The notes below the pieces were generated by a model. The model was not told the DNA's origin. It saw only the letters and a program-made list of their open reading frames with translations, and made no database searches. A stretch of DNA of 64,000 nucleotides, taken from contig NZ_JAHWZX010000013.1 of NCBI RefSeq assembly GCF_019351405.1, positions 27,594 through 91,593 of the forward strand, read 5' to 3'. Shown here in pieces: positions 47,480-56,553 of this stretch. Within the stretch, counting starts at the first letter, position 1, and each line of letters begins with the position of its first letter. The translations under genes and the position numbers were made by a program. Source of the DNA: Stakelama flava (GTDB taxonomy: Bacteria > Pseudomonadota > Alphaproteobacteria > Sphingomonadales > Sphingomonadaceae).

Positions 47480-48406
47480 TCAGGCGACGGGTTCCATGCG
47501 CGCCAGCCGCTTCATGAACGCGCTTATCAGCGGCGCGGGCGTGCCGGCGCGGGCGATGGTGCTGATCTTGCTGGTGAAGCGGAATGTGTCCGGAGCAATG
47601 GTACGAAACCGGTCGCGACACCACAGGGTATCGACATAGGATTCGGCCAGAAAGCCCAGATATACGTCGGAATTGATCATCATCGCGATCGATTCCATAT
47701 GGTCCGCCGTGGCGGTGCGGGAGAAAATTCCTCCGACGCCCATCCGTTCAAGCAATTGCGCCATCGGATATCCAGCAAGCTCATATTGCGACAGGTCGAC
47801 CTTGCTCACGTCACCGCCGTGATCGGCCCATAGCGGATGCCCCGTCGAGCAATAGAGCAGGCTCAGTTCCTCATACATCAGATGATAGACAAGCTGATCG
47901 AGCCTGCGTCGTTCGAAAACCACGCCGATATCCAGTTCGCCCTCAAGCACCTTTTGTTCGATCAGATTCGATGTTTCGGTGACGATCCTGAACGTCACAT
48001 TGGGATAGTCGCGCTTATAGGCCTGGATCGTTTCGGAAAGGCGGCACTGCGGATCGCTTACCAGCGAATCCACCATGCCGATGCGCAGCGCGCCCGCCGG
48101 GTTGGCATGAATATCACGCACGCAATTTTCGAACTCGGCGAGATTGTCGAACAGGGTCTTGCATGCTTCATGGACCTTTCGCCCTTCGGCGGTGAGCATG
48201 AAGCCGCGGCGCCCGCGGTCGCAAAGACGCATTCCCAACCGCACTTCCAGGTCCTTGATGTAGCGGCTGATCGAGGGCAGCCCGATTTGCAGTTCCGATT
48301 CCGCAGCCGCGAAACCGCCGTGGCGCACCACCGTACAAAAGGTGCGCAACAATCGAAGATCATTGTCACTTACCCGGCCGGTAAACCCCTTGCTGGCAAG
48401 CTCCAT
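47480..48406 (-). CDS. LysR-family transcriptional regulator
   Basis: A 308-residue regulator. The winged helix covers about 12-70 (NDLRLLRTFCTVVRHGGFAAAESELQIGLPSISRYIKDLEVRLGMRLCDRGRRGF). The substrate-binding domain spans about 95-300 (IGMVDSLVSDPQCRLSETIQAYKRDYPNVTFRI). The ATG at 48406 has GGAG eight bases upstream; one six codons earlier (48424) lacks this. It probably controls the adjacent MFS gene and the divergent lipase. Confidence 0.9.
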   Translation of the reverse strand: MELASKGFTGRVSDNDLRLLRTFCTVVRHGGFAAAESELQIGLPSISRYIKDLEVRLGMRLCDRGRRGFMLTAEGRKVHEACKTLFDNLAEFENCVRDIHANPAGALRIGMVDSLVSDPQCRLSETIQAYKRDYPNVTFRIVTETSNLIEQKVLEGELDIGVVFERRRLDQLVYHLMYEELSLLYCSTGHPLWADHGGDVSKVDLSQYELAGYPMAQLLERMGVGGIFSRTATADHMESIAMMINSDVYLGFLAESYVDTLWCRDRFRTIAPDTFRFTSKISTIARAGTPAPLISAFMKRLARMEPVA

Positions 48407-48736
48407 AGTTCGATCTCCACGCAACCATCATTGCCAAGGGATGCATTTGCAGACCCTTGATAACGCGATCACTGTGTCATGCTATCGGCACCACCATCAA
48501 GCGGATTTGACTAAATTGATGCGCCGCAAAACGCCTGGGATGGCAAGAGAAAATATAAATTACTGTTTTTGCGTTATTTTACTGATGAACGGATATCTCA
48601 TGCCGCACCGCAAAAAAGGGGGTGCCGCGCGTCCGCCGCTTAACCTCCTTTTGTGGTGATTATTGTTCAGTTTCACGAGCGGACAAGTTTCCCCCGGCCG
48701 CGCAAACGATCTGTTTTTACGAAAGAAAGGACGACC
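48407..48736. other. Intergenic region between the LysR gene and the secreted lipase gene
   Basis: About 330 bases holding the divergent promoters. The centre (48540-48610) is AT-rich and carries a short frame on the plus strand (48342-48659) that lacks a ribosome-binding site and resembles nothing. I could not identify a clear LysR box (T-N11-A in an inverted repeat), and see no RNA gene. Confidence 0.4.
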
Positions 48737-50014
48737 ATGCGCCCCATCGCCAAGTTGCTCACGACGGTTCTGGCGGCATCTTCGCTGACCAATCCGATGA
48801 TTTGCCCGGTCGCTGCTCAGGAGACGAAGACAACCGCCGAACGCTGGGCGGGCGATGGCGATGTGCCGCCCTTTTACCGCTGGGATCAACCAATCCCCAC
48901 CCGACCCGGTATCATGCTGCGCACCGCCACCGCTCCGGCCGACGTCTCGATTCCCGCCGCGGGGCGCGCCGAACGCATGCTGTACAGTTCGACCGATTGG
49001 AAAGACGCGAAAAGGCCCACCACCGTATCGGGGATCACGTTCTTCCCCAAGGGCGAACCGCCTGCCGGCGGATGGCCGGTCATCGCGTGGGCGCACGGAA
49101 CCACCGGCATTGCCGATGGCTGCGCCCCTTCGGTCATGCCGCGCTCGGTCCGCGATACACAATATCTCGGCTATTGGCTGGACCATGGCTATGCCGTGGT
49201 GGCCAGCGACTATGCCGGGTTGGGCACACCCGGAGTCCATCCCTATCTGAACTATCGCTCGGAAGGGATTTCGGTGCTCGACGCCATCCGTGCCGCGCTG
49301 GCGCGCTATCCGGAACTGAATGGCGACAAGCTGGTCACCGTCGGCCAGTCGCAAGGATCGGAGGGTGCGCTTGCCGCCGCCTATCTTGCCCCGACCTATG
49401 CCCCTGAGTTGAAGATACGCGGGACGGTCGCGACCGGGATCGTCGCGCATACCGAAAATGTGGGTAAAGCCGCCCAGCTTCCCAGCCCCAAAATCTATAT
49501 GAACGATGCCGATTATGGTAATTCGGCGTATGAGATCCTGTGGTTTCTCGGCACCGCACGGCCGCTCGATCCGCAGGAGACCCGGCCCGCCGATTATTTG
49601 TCGGCTGGTGGCTGGGCAATGCTGGCGGGGGCGCAAAAGGCGTGCTTCCACGGCTTGCTCGACCTGGCGAACGAACAGAAACTTCCCTTTTCGCAGTTCT
49701 ACAAACAGCCCATCGACGCGCTGGAGCGGCGAACCAGGGCGGGAACCGGCTTTCCAGACGTGCACATCGCCACGCCGGTGTTCACCGGTACGGGTCTGGA
49801 AGACCATGCGGCAGATCCGGTGAAGCAGTATAATTTCATCTCGGCGATGTGCGCAGCAGGGACCCCGGTCCAGTGGCATTATTATCCGGGCAAGGATCAT
49901 AGCGGCGCGGTTCCGGCCTCGCTTGCCGATTCTCCCGCTTTCGTCTCGGCAGTAATGGCCGGTAAGAAGCCCGCCGATACCTGCGCCAAGCTCACCCCGC
50001 CCCCGCGATCGTAA
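48737..50014 (+). CDS. Secreted lipase-like alpha/beta hydrolase
   Basis: A 425-residue protein, signal peptide about 1-27 (ending VAAQ). It resembles the secretory lipase (LIP) family: the block PVIAWAHGTTGIADGCAPS, then VVASDYAGLGTPGVHPYL, the nucleophile elbow GQSQGSEGAL with Ser near residue 206, and a C-terminal KDHSGAVP with the catalytic His. Four or more cysteines suggest disulfides. It should hydrolyse esters or triglycerides outside the cytoplasm. ATG 48737 follows AAAGG. It ends at a hairpin shared with the hydrolase gene. Confidence 0.88.
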   Translation: MRPIAKLLTTVLAASSLTNPMICPVAAQETKTTAERWAGDGDVPPFYRWDQPIPTRPGIMLRTATAPADVSIPAAGRAERMLYSSTDWKDAKRPTTVSGITFFPKGEPPAGGWPVIAWAHGTTGIADGCAPSVMPRSVRDTQYLGYWLDHGYAVVASDYAGLGTPGVHPYLNYRSEGISVLDAIRAALARYPELNGDKLVTVGQSQGSEGALAAAYLAPTYAPELKIRGTVATGIVAHTENVGKAAQLPSPKIYMNDADYGNSAYEILWFLGTARPLDPQETRPADYLSAGGWAMLAGAQKACFHGLLDLANEQKLPFSQFYKQPIDALERRTRAGTGFPDVHIATPVFTGTGLEDHAADPVKQYNFISAMCAAGTPVQWHYYPGKDHSGAVPASLADSPAFVSAVMAGKKPADTCAKLTPPPRS

Positions 50015-50080
50015 ACTCAAGGACGAGCCGGGCGCTCCCGCCCGGTCGCTGTCATATGCGGACGGCGCAAACACGCCAAA

Positions 50081-50106
50081 GCCCGGTCAGCAAGCACTGA
50101 CCGGGC
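50081..50106. terminator. Bidirectional hairpin between converging genes
   Basis: GCCCGGTCAG (50081-50090) and CTGACCGGGC (50097-50106) pair perfectly around a six-base loop. It lies in the 146-base gap between the lipase and the cysteine hydrolase stops. The minus-strand side is followed by TTT; the plus side has no T-run. Confidence 0.7.
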
Positions 50107-50160
50107 GACTATTCGTATTCACGGTAGACAGCGCCCCCTCTACGGCGACGCAATGAGAAG

Positions 50161-50799
50161 CTATTTGGCCTGGGCGAAATCGCGACGAGCCATCGCGTCC
50201 ATCACTTCGGCAGAGCTCCGCACGGCCCCCGCCTGAAGATATTCCATCGCGCGAAGTGCGCCGTCATGCGCGATCGGGGACGAGGCGGTTAGGCAGTCCT
50301 CCAGCACCCGGCAATAATAGTCGTGCTGATGCCCGTCGACAAAGGTGTAGTGGATGCAGACATCGGTGAACCCGCCGGTCATCAACAGCGTATCCGCCTT
50401 CAACCCCTTCAGCAGGATTTCCAGTTCGGTTCCGAAGAAGCAGGAATAGCGGCGTTTCGCGATCAGGTAATCATCGGGCCGGATACCCAGTTCTTCATAC
50501 GCGAATTCGGTATAGGGCGAATCCTCCAGACAGTGGACATTTTCCGTCCCGTCGAGTTCGCGCCCGAAATCGACCATATTCGGGCGGTGCACTTCCTTGA
50601 AGAAGATCACCGGCACATCGGCCGCCCGCGCGGCATCGACAACCGGTCGAACGCGCTTCATCCGTTCGACGCTGTCGGGAAGCAGCGGCAGCCGCTCGCT
50701 TGGTTCCCACTCGGCAAAGCTGCCTTTCTGCACGTCGATCACCAGCAGCACCGGCTGGCCGACAATCATGGGTTTGGGCGTTTTGACCGGCTCGCTCAT
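50161..50799 (-). CDS. Isochorismatase-like cysteine hydrolase
   Basis: A 212-residue enzyme of the cysteine hydrolase superfamily. The catalytic triad can be placed: Asp22 in LVIDVQ, Lys115 in LIAKRRYSCFFGT and Cys148 in GGFTDVCIHYT. Family members cleave C-N bonds in isochorismate-like ethers, nicotinamide, N-carbamoyl compounds, ureidoacrylate or biuret. It faces a TonB receptor and lies close to the carboxylase/allophanate-hydrolase operon, so a role on an N-carbamoyl or biuret-type compound feeding allophanate is attractive. That is inference; residues for biuret binding were not identified. Confidence 0.85.
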   Translation of the reverse strand: MSEPVKTPKPMIVGQPVLLVIDVQKGSFAEWEPSERLPLLPDSVERMKRVRPVVDAARAADVPVIFFKEVHRPNMVDFGRELDGTENVHCLEDSPYTEFAYEELGIRPDDYLIAKRRYSCFFGTELEILLKGLKADTLLMTGGFTDVCIHYTFVDGHQHDYYCRVLEDCLTASSPIAHDGALRAMEYLQAGAVRSSAEVMDAMARRDFAQAK

Positions 50800-51214
50800 C
50801 CATCACTTCCTGTTTTTCTTTTCGGGCAGCAGCGTTCTGGGCGGCAGAAACAAAGCGCGGAAGGGTTCTTGTCGGCAATATTGCTTGCAACTTCCGGCAA
50901 GTAACGCCCTCGCCTGGGTCCATAGGCATTTGGTGCATCGCCGGACGCACGCGGCCGTCGCGCCTATGGTCGCGCTGCTCCCCGGCCCGGCTTAGTTTGC
51001 AAAAGCGGAAACTATTTTTGTGCGACGCCGCATTGTTCGCGCCGCCGGTTGTGGAATCCTTGAAACCGCAATCAGCGCCGGAAGATCGAAAGCGACGCCG
51101 GAGAAAACAGAACACAGGTTGCAAGGGTGCAAAGCGGTCAATCCGCTCGCCCCGCCGTCCGCAGGAATTGATGGAAACGCCGATGACAACACCAGCAACA
51201 TCAAAGGGGCGGCA
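50800..51214. other. Divergent promoter region of the cysteine hydrolase and TonB receptor genes
   Basis: About 415 bases between divergent starts. An in-frame extension of the receptor frame starts at 51020 but has no ribosome-binding site or signal sequence. I looked for guanidine riboswitch cores (ykkC classes I, II and III) and for the ATTATTAC-N14-GTAATA element and saw neither. Confidence 0.4.
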
Positions 51215-53560
51215 ATGCTCAAATCCACACTTTCCGGTTCAACCGGTCGCACGATGCCTGTCGCAAAAAGGGCCTGGACCTATGCAGGGCTGATTACCGC
51301 CATCGGGCTGGCCTGGCCGCAGCTTGCCGTGGCACAGCAGACAGCCACCGGCACCACCGCCATACCAGCGCAAAGCGATACCGGCGATATCGTAGTCACC
51401 GCGCAAAAGCGTTCGGAAAGCGTGCTGGATGTTCCGCTAAGCGTAAGCGTGCTCGATGCGGGACAGCTGGAAAATGCGCACATTACCGATTATGCCGATC
51501 TGTCGCGATCGGTTCCCGGCCTTTCATTCACCAACACCGGCACATCGGGCACCAGCCGCATTGCGCTTCGCGGTGTCGCCTCGGCATCGGGATCGGCGAC
51601 GGTCGGGGTTTATCTCGATGATGTCTCGCTGACTTTTCCGAACCAGTTCTTCACCGGCGCCACCCTCCCGCGCCTGTTCGACATTGCCCGCGTGGAAGTG
51701 CTTCGCGGGCCGCAGGGCACGCTGTACGGCGACAGTTCGCTGGGCGGCACCATCCGCTTCATCACCAACAAACCGGTGCTGGGAGAGGCAAGCGGTAACG
51801 CTTCGGGCGAGCTATCGACGACCGAGGGTGGCGGGACGAATTACAAGGCGGACGCTGCCGTCAACCTGCCGATCGGGCGCAACCTGGCGCTGCGCGTCGC
51901 CGGACAGACGGGATATCAGAGCGGCTATATCGACCGGGTCGATTCAAACGGCCTGCCTGTCGATACCGACATCAATTCCGAACGCCATTATGCTGCGCGG
52001 GCAACCCTGTTGTGGGAACCGGCGCCGGACCTGAAAATCACGCCGTCGCTGCAATATCAATATGTCAAAACGGCCAATAGCGGGATTTTCAACCTCGACC
52101 TGCCGAAGTTTCAGACCGACAAGATGCTGACCGAGCCGAGCCGGGATGAACTTTACGTTCCCAGCCTGACGATCGAAAAGAGTTTCGGCGATTATACGCT
52201 GACTTCCGTCACCTCGTACATGCATCGCACCTTCGACCGGCAGATGGATGCCGTCATCTATAACAGCGAATATGTCGCCTATGCGATCGATCCCGATTTC
52301 GGCGAAGCGTACGACACCATTTCGGTTCTTCCCGGCGTTTTGCTGAACAAGGATACGGTCAACAAATGGGCGCAGGAAATCCGCTTCGCCTCTCCCTCGA
52401 TCGAACAGGGCCACCGGTTCGAATGGCAGGTCGGCGTCTATGCCGATTCACTGAAAGTGCGCTCGCGCGACGATGAATATGTCTATGGCCTCAACGAAGC
52501 GGTCGCGGACCTCTACCCGGATCAGACGGTCGAGGACCTGATCGGCTATCCGGCGCCCGGCGGGCTGCTCGGCTATTTCCATTCGGACCGGACCCGCAAG
52601 CAAATCGCCGGTTTCGCCGAAGGATCGTTCATGGTCACCGACCGGCTGAAACTCACCGCCGGGATTCGGCAGGTAAAGGCTTGGACCGATTATGAAATGA
52701 ATGAGGGCGGCTGGCTGGCGGCGGGCACACCCGCCAACGAGCGGGTAAAGGCGAATGAAAGTCCGCTCACGCCCAAGGTCGCGCTGAACTATCGCGTCGG
52801 CGATACGATCAGCCTGTATGCCAGCGCTGCAAAGGGGTTTCGCCTCGGCGGGCAGAACAGCACCCTGCCCACCTATTGCAGCAGCTCGGTGGAAGAACTC
52901 GGCCTCGATCCCGATGCCGCCAGGTCCTACCACTCGGACTCGCTATGGTCATATGAAGCCGGCGTGAAATCGCGGCTTTTCGGTGATCGGGTCACGATGA
53001 ACGCCTCGGTCTACCGTATCGACTGGCATAATATCCAGCAGCAGCTCAGCCTGCCCTCATGCGGCTATGTGATTACCGCCAATGCGGGTGACGCGCGCAG
53101 CCAGGGTGGCGAACTTGAACTGGTCGGCCGGATCAACCAGGCGCTCACGCTGCGCGCGACGGCAGGCTATACCGACGCGAAGATCAGGAATGCGGCCGAA
53201 GGCTCCTCGGCTTCCGACGGGCAGCATGTCCTTGGCGTTCCCGACTGGAACATCACGCTGGGCGCGGACTATCGGCGTCCCTTGAGCGACGACAGCGAAT
53301 TTTTCGCCGGAACGAACTGGACGTACACCGGCGAAAGCTATGGCAGTTTTTCGACCAGCAATTCGGACTATCTGCGTGAGGATTACTGGGTGGGGACGTT
53401 CAATCTGGGTTTCCAGATCAAGGATTTCCGAATCTCGGGCTTTGTGAAGAACGTGCTTGATGACCGCACGATCATTCAAAAACCCTCGATCCTGTTCGTC
53501 CGGCAGGGCCTTACCGTTTATCCGCGAACGATAGGAATCTCGGTCGGCAAGAGCTTCTGA
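51215..53560 (+). CDS. TonB-dependent receptor (siderophore/small-compound type)
   Basis: A 781-residue receptor. A long signal peptide ends LAVAQQ (about 39). The TonB box is DIVVTAQKRSES. The plug holds LSRSVPGLSFTNTGTSGTSRIALRGV, then VEVLRGPQGTLYGDSSLGGTIRF. The barrel ends RTIGISVGKSF. The VTAQKR-type plug belongs to the large sphingomonad group that includes iron-complex and aromatic-compound receptors. The ATG at 51215 has AAAGGGGC upstream. It lies upstream of the ABC transporter operon, 282 bases away with its own hairpin. It may bring a compound through the outer membrane for that pathway. Confidence 0.92.
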   Translation: MLKSTLSGSTGRTMPVAKRAWTYAGLITAIGLAWPQLAVAQQTATGTTAIPAQSDTGDIVVTAQKRSESVLDVPLSVSVLDAGQLENAHITDYADLSRSVPGLSFTNTGTSGTSRIALRGVASASGSATVGVYLDDVSLTFPNQFFTGATLPRLFDIARVEVLRGPQGTLYGDSSLGGTIRFITNKPVLGEASGNASGELSTTEGGGTNYKADAAVNLPIGRNLALRVAGQTGYQSGYIDRVDSNGLPVDTDINSERHYAARATLLWEPAPDLKITPSLQYQYVKTANSGIFNLDLPKFQTDKMLTEPSRDELYVPSLTIEKSFGDYTLTSVTSYMHRTFDRQMDAVIYNSEYVAYAIDPDFGEAYDTISVLPGVLLNKDTVNKWAQEIRFASPSIEQGHRFEWQVGVYADSLKVRSRDDEYVYGLNEAVADLYPDQTVEDLIGYPAPGGLLGYFHSDRTRKQIAGFAEGSFMVTDRLKLTAGIRQVKAWTDYEMNEGGWLAAGTPANERVKANESPLTPKVALNYRVGDTISLYASAAKGFRLGGQNSTLPTYCSSSVEELGLDPDAARSYHSDSLWSYEAGVKSRLFGDRVTMNASVYRIDWHNIQQQLSLPSCGYVITANAGDARSQGGELELVGRINQALTLRATAGYTDAKIRNAAEGSSASDGQHVLGVPDWNITLGADYRRPLSDDSEFFAGTNWTYTGESYGSFSTSNSDYLREDYWVGTFNLGFQIKDFRISGFVKNVLDDRTIIQKPSILFVRQGLTVYPRTIGISVGKSF

Positions 53561-53568
53561 TTTCTGCC

Positions 53569-53604
53569 GGAAGCCGCCCACAAAGCCTTCGCGGGCGGCT
53601 TTCC
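53569..53604 (+). terminator. Terminator-like hairpin after the TonB receptor gene
   Basis: AAGCCGCCC (53571-53579) pairs with GGGCGGCTT (53593-53601), followed by TTCC. The stem is strong but the T-run is short. Confidence 0.6.
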
Positions 53605-53768
53605 ATGGTTCTCAAACAGCCGCGCCAATTCCCGCCATCAAGGCTTCGTTGGACCTCCTGATTCGTCCCCGGCCCTTCCCGTTCCCAAACATTCTCAGCC
53701 CGACAGCGCGGCCTCCCATGACGCAAGTGCGAAAAGGGGATGGCGCTCGGCCCGTCGATCGCATATGC

Positions 53769-53797
53769 ATTATTACCGAACGCGATAAAGGTAATAT
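53769..53797. promoter_or_regulatory. Operator candidate of the ABC-transporter/carboxylase operon
   Basis: ATTATTAC, 14 bases, GTAATA lies 46 bases before the substrate-binding-protein gene start. The half-sites are reverse complements and extend by one base each (TATTACC and GGTAATA). The same half-sites with the same 14-base spacing stand in front of the NikR-like gene (56509-56538), making this its likely binding site. Confidence 0.75.
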
Positions 53798-53842
53798 CGA
53801 CGGCCATGGTTCGTCGATGCCTGCAACTCGGAAGGATCAATC

Positions 53843-54931
53843 ATGCCCAGTTGGTTCCAAAAGGTCCGTACCGCGATCGCAGCGGCCGGAATTTTGCTGC
53901 TCGCTTCGTGCGGAAGCGGCAGCAACACGCCGCAGGCGGCGGCGCAGCGCACCGAATTCAATATCGGCTGGTCGATTTATGCTGGCTGGATGCCATGGCC
54001 CTACGCCCAGCAGGCGGGCATCGTGAAGAAATGGGCCGATAAATACGGGATCAAAATCAATTTTGTTCAGGTCAACGACTATGTCGAATCGGTAAATCAG
54101 TACACCGCCGGAAAGCTGGATGGCGTGACCGTGACCAATATGGACGCGCTGACCATCCCCGCCGCCGGCGGAAAGGACAGCAGCGCGATCGTGCTGGGCG
54201 ATTATTCGGACGGCAATGACGGGATCATGCTGAAAAACGCCGGCAGCCTGGCCGATATCAAGGGCCGAAATGTCAATCTGGTCGAATTTTCGGTCTCGCA
54301 CTATTTGCTGGCGCGCGGGCTCGAATCAGTGAATCTAAAACTGGCTGACGTGAAAACAGTGAACACCGCCGATGCCGATATCGTCGGTGCCTTTACCTCC
54401 CCCGACGTCACCGCGGCTGTCGCGTGGAACCCGCAGCTAAGCGAAATGAAGAAGCAGCCGGGCGCGTTGCTGGCGTTCGATTCTTCAAAGATTCCCGGTG
54501 AAATCCTTGACCTGATGGTGGTCGACTCCGCCACGCTGAAAGCCAATCCGGCGCTGGGAAAAGCGCTCGCTGGTATCTGGTATGAAACGCTCTCGCTGAT
54601 GCAGCGCGACGATGCCCAGGGAAAGGCCGCGCGCACCGCCATGGCGAAGCTCGCCGGTACGACGCTTGATACGTTCGATGCCCAGCTTGCGACCACCCAT
54701 CTTTACCAAAAGCCCGCCGCCGCGGTGGCCGCGATGTCAGCGCCGGAATTTGCCACGCGGATGAAGCGGGTTCGTGACTTCAGCTATTCGCAGGGACTGT
54801 TCGGACCGGGAGCGACTTCGGCCGACGCGATCGGGATCGCGATGCCCGGCACGACGCTCGGCAATGCAGCCAATGTGAAGCTGCGTTTCGATCCGACCTT
54901 CATGCAACTTGCCGCCGACGGCAAGCTGTAG
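53843..54931 (+). CDS. TauA/NMT1-type substrate-binding lipoprotein of an ABC transporter
   Basis: A 362-residue protein with a lipobox (LLLASC, Cys23), so it should be tethered to the inner membrane facing the periplasm. The NMT1/TauA fold is recognisable (NIGWSIYAGWMPWPYAQQAGIVKKWADKYGIKINFVQVNDYVESVNQYTAGKLDGVTVTNMDAL). TauA-like proteins deliver sulfonates, thiamine precursors or, in carboxylase-linked operons, urea- or guanidine-like cations. It is first in a long operon ending at the allophanate hydrolase, with an operator candidate upstream. Confidence 0.9.
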   Translation: MPSWFQKVRTAIAAAGILLLASCGSGSNTPQAAAQRTEFNIGWSIYAGWMPWPYAQQAGIVKKWADKYGIKINFVQVNDYVESVNQYTAGKLDGVTVTNMDALTIPAAGGKDSSAIVLGDYSDGNDGIMLKNAGSLADIKGRNVNLVEFSVSHYLLARGLESVNLKLADVKTVNTADADIVGAFTSPDVTAAVAWNPQLSEMKKQPGALLAFDSSKIPGEILDLMVVDSATLKANPALGKALAGIWYETLSLMQRDDAQGKAARTAMAKLAGTTLDTFDAQLATTHLYQKPAAAVAAMSAPEFATRMKRVRDFSYSQGLFGPGATSADAIGIAMPGTTLGNAANVKLRFDPTFMQLAADGKL

Positions 54932-54941
54932 GCGATTTTTC

Positions 54942-55751
54942 ATGCGGCTGGTAAATATCCGCCCCGGCCGGGCGACGTCACTGGTGCTGGGCATATTGCC
55001 CGTCGCTGCGCTCGTCTTTGTCTATGTGCTGGCTTCGGCCAGCCGCCATGCGATCAATCCGGGCGACCGCATCCTTCCGACGCCCGCGGCGATGGTCTCG
55101 GCGATGCACACGCTGATGTTCGTGCCCGATCCAATGACCGGTCGCCTGACGCTGTGGGCGGATACGCTGGCGAGCCTTCAGCGGCTTTGCCTGGGTCTCG
55201 CGATCTCGACCCTTTCGGCGCTGATCGTGGGACTCGCGCTCGGCCTCGTTCCGCTCGTCCGCGCGCTCTTCGGGCCTTTGGTCACGATCATTGCCCTGAT
55301 CCCCCCGATCGCGTTGCTGCCCATCCTCTTCATCATGTTCGGGCTGGGAGAGACCGCCAAGGTCATGCTGATCATCATCGGCATCCTGCCGGTGATGATC
55401 CGCGACGTGGCCGCGCATGTCGAAACGCTGCCGACCGAGCAGATGCTGAAGGCGCAGACATTGGGGGCGAGCAGCTGGCAACTCGCGATCCGCGTAGCCC
55501 TGCCGCAGATGATGCCCCGGCTCATCCATGCGCTTCGTCTCGCGCTCGGGCCGGCATGGGTATTCCTGATCTCGGCAGAGGCGATCGCTGCGGATATCGG
55601 GCTTGGCTACCGCATATTTCTGGTCCGCCGCTATCTGGCGATGGATATCATCCTGCCATACGTCGCATGGATCGCGCTGCTGGCGATCGCGCTGGACTGG
55701 CTCCTGCGCCTCGCCAACCGACGACTTTTCCCCTGGGCGGGCAGTTCGTGA
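54942..55751 (+). CDS. ABC transporter permease (TauC/SsuC-type)
   Basis: A 269-residue permease with about six helices. The EAA loop is present as EQMLKAQTLGASSWQLAIRVALPQMMPRLI (residues about 175-205). It forms the membrane pore with the ATPase encoded next. The start at 54942 is the first ATG after the previous stop with a sensible signal. It overlaps the ATPase start by one base (TGATG). Confidence 0.92.
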   Translation: MRLVNIRPGRATSLVLGILPVAALVFVYVLASASRHAINPGDRILPTPAAMVSAMHTLMFVPDPMTGRLTLWADTLASLQRLCLGLAISTLSALIVGLALGLVPLVRALFGPLVTIIALIPPIALLPILFIMFGLGETAKVMLIIIGILPVMIRDVAAHVETLPTEQMLKAQTLGASSWQLAIRVALPQMMPRLIHALRLALGPAWVFLISAEAIAADIGLGYRIFLVRRYLAMDIILPYVAWIALLAIALDWLLRLANRRLFPWAGSS

Positions 55752-56503
55752 TGACGGCGCTGCTTTCCTTTCGAAACGTCTGGGTCGAATATGGCGACAA
55801 GATCGTGCTCGAACGCGTCGGGCTGGACATCGACGCCGGATCGTTCGTGTCGATCGTGGGGCCGTCGGGGGCCGGCAAAAGCAGCTTTTTAAGGCTGGTG
55901 CTCGGTCAGGAAGCCCCTAGCCGGGGAGAGGTTCTGCTGGACGGGCAACCGATGCGCGCGGAGTGCGGCCCCGATCGCGGCATCGTGTTTCAGCGATATT
56001 CGGTTCTTCCCCATCTCGATGCACGCAGGAACGTGCTGTTCGGCCTGGAATGCGCCGGTGCGCGCGTGACCGGGCGGCTGTTCGGCGCGGCGCGGCGGCG
56101 GGCACTGGAAGAAGTCGACGCCATGCTCGACGCGGTCGGCCTGCTTTCCGCTGGCGGCACCTATCCGGCGCAAATGTCGGGGGGGATGCAGCAGCGTCTG
56201 GCCATCGCTCAGGCGCTCATCACCCGTCCGCGCATCCTGCTGCTCGACGAACCGTTCGGCGCGCTTGATCCCGGCATTCGCAAGGACATGCACGCGCTGA
56301 TCACGCGGCTCTGGCGCGAATATTCACTGACCGTGATCATGGTAACGCACGATATCGGCGAAGCCTTTGCACTGGGCACCCGCGTCCTCACCTTCGACAA
56401 GCGCAGGCACGATCCCCATGCCCCGCACCGCTACGGCGCAACAGCAACCTATGACATTGCACTCGAACGCAAAACCGAAGTTCAGGGCAGCGACGCCGAA
56501 TAA
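55751..56503 (+). CDS. ABC transporter ATP-binding protein (TauB/SsuB-type)
   Basis: A 250-residue ATPase with Walker A GPSGAGKSS (about 37-45), Q-loop VFQRYSVLPH, signature MSGGMQQR (about 141-148), Walker B ILLLDEPFGALDP and H-loop VTHDIGEA. It drives import of the ligand bound by the lipoprotein. Translation is coupled to the permease. The regulator gene starts 50 bases downstream, after the second operator candidate. Confidence 0.93.
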   Translation: MTALLSFRNVWVEYGDKIVLERVGLDIDAGSFVSIVGPSGAGKSSFLRLVLGQEAPSRGEVLLDGQPMRAECGPDRGIVFQRYSVLPHLDARRNVLFGLECAGARVTGRLFGAARRRALEEVDAMLDAVGLLSAGGTYPAQMSGGMQQRLAIAQALITRPRILLLDEPFGALDPGIRKDMHALITRLWREYSLTVIMVTHDIGEAFALGTRVLTFDKRRHDPHAPHRYGATATYDIALERKTEVQGSDAE

Positions 56504-56508
56504 ATGTC

Positions 56509-56538
56509 ATTATTACGATTGACAAGAATCGTAATAAT
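56509..56538. promoter_or_regulatory. Perfect inverted-repeat operator in front of the NikR-like gene
   Basis: ATTATTACGATT (56509-56520) and AATCGTAATAAT (56527-56538) are exact reverse complements around six bases. The core, TATTAC-N14-GTAATA, matches the element at 53771-53796. A further partial copy, AATCGTATG, overlaps the start codon. NikR of E. coli binds a similar split palindrome, GTATGA-N16-TCATAC, so this is the probable autoregulatory site. Confidence 0.85.
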
Positions 56539-56553
56539 CGAGATAACAATCGT

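Noticed and set aside
48560..50074. 504-codon minus-strand frame opposite the secreted lipase gene
   Set aside because: The plus-strand frame has a signal peptide and catalytic motifs; the minus frame is low-complexity and arginine/glycine rich.
50800..53842. Guanidine riboswitch in the leader of the TonB receptor or ABC operon
   Set aside because: I looked by eye for ykkC class I, II and III cores and found none. The search is limited without covariance models.
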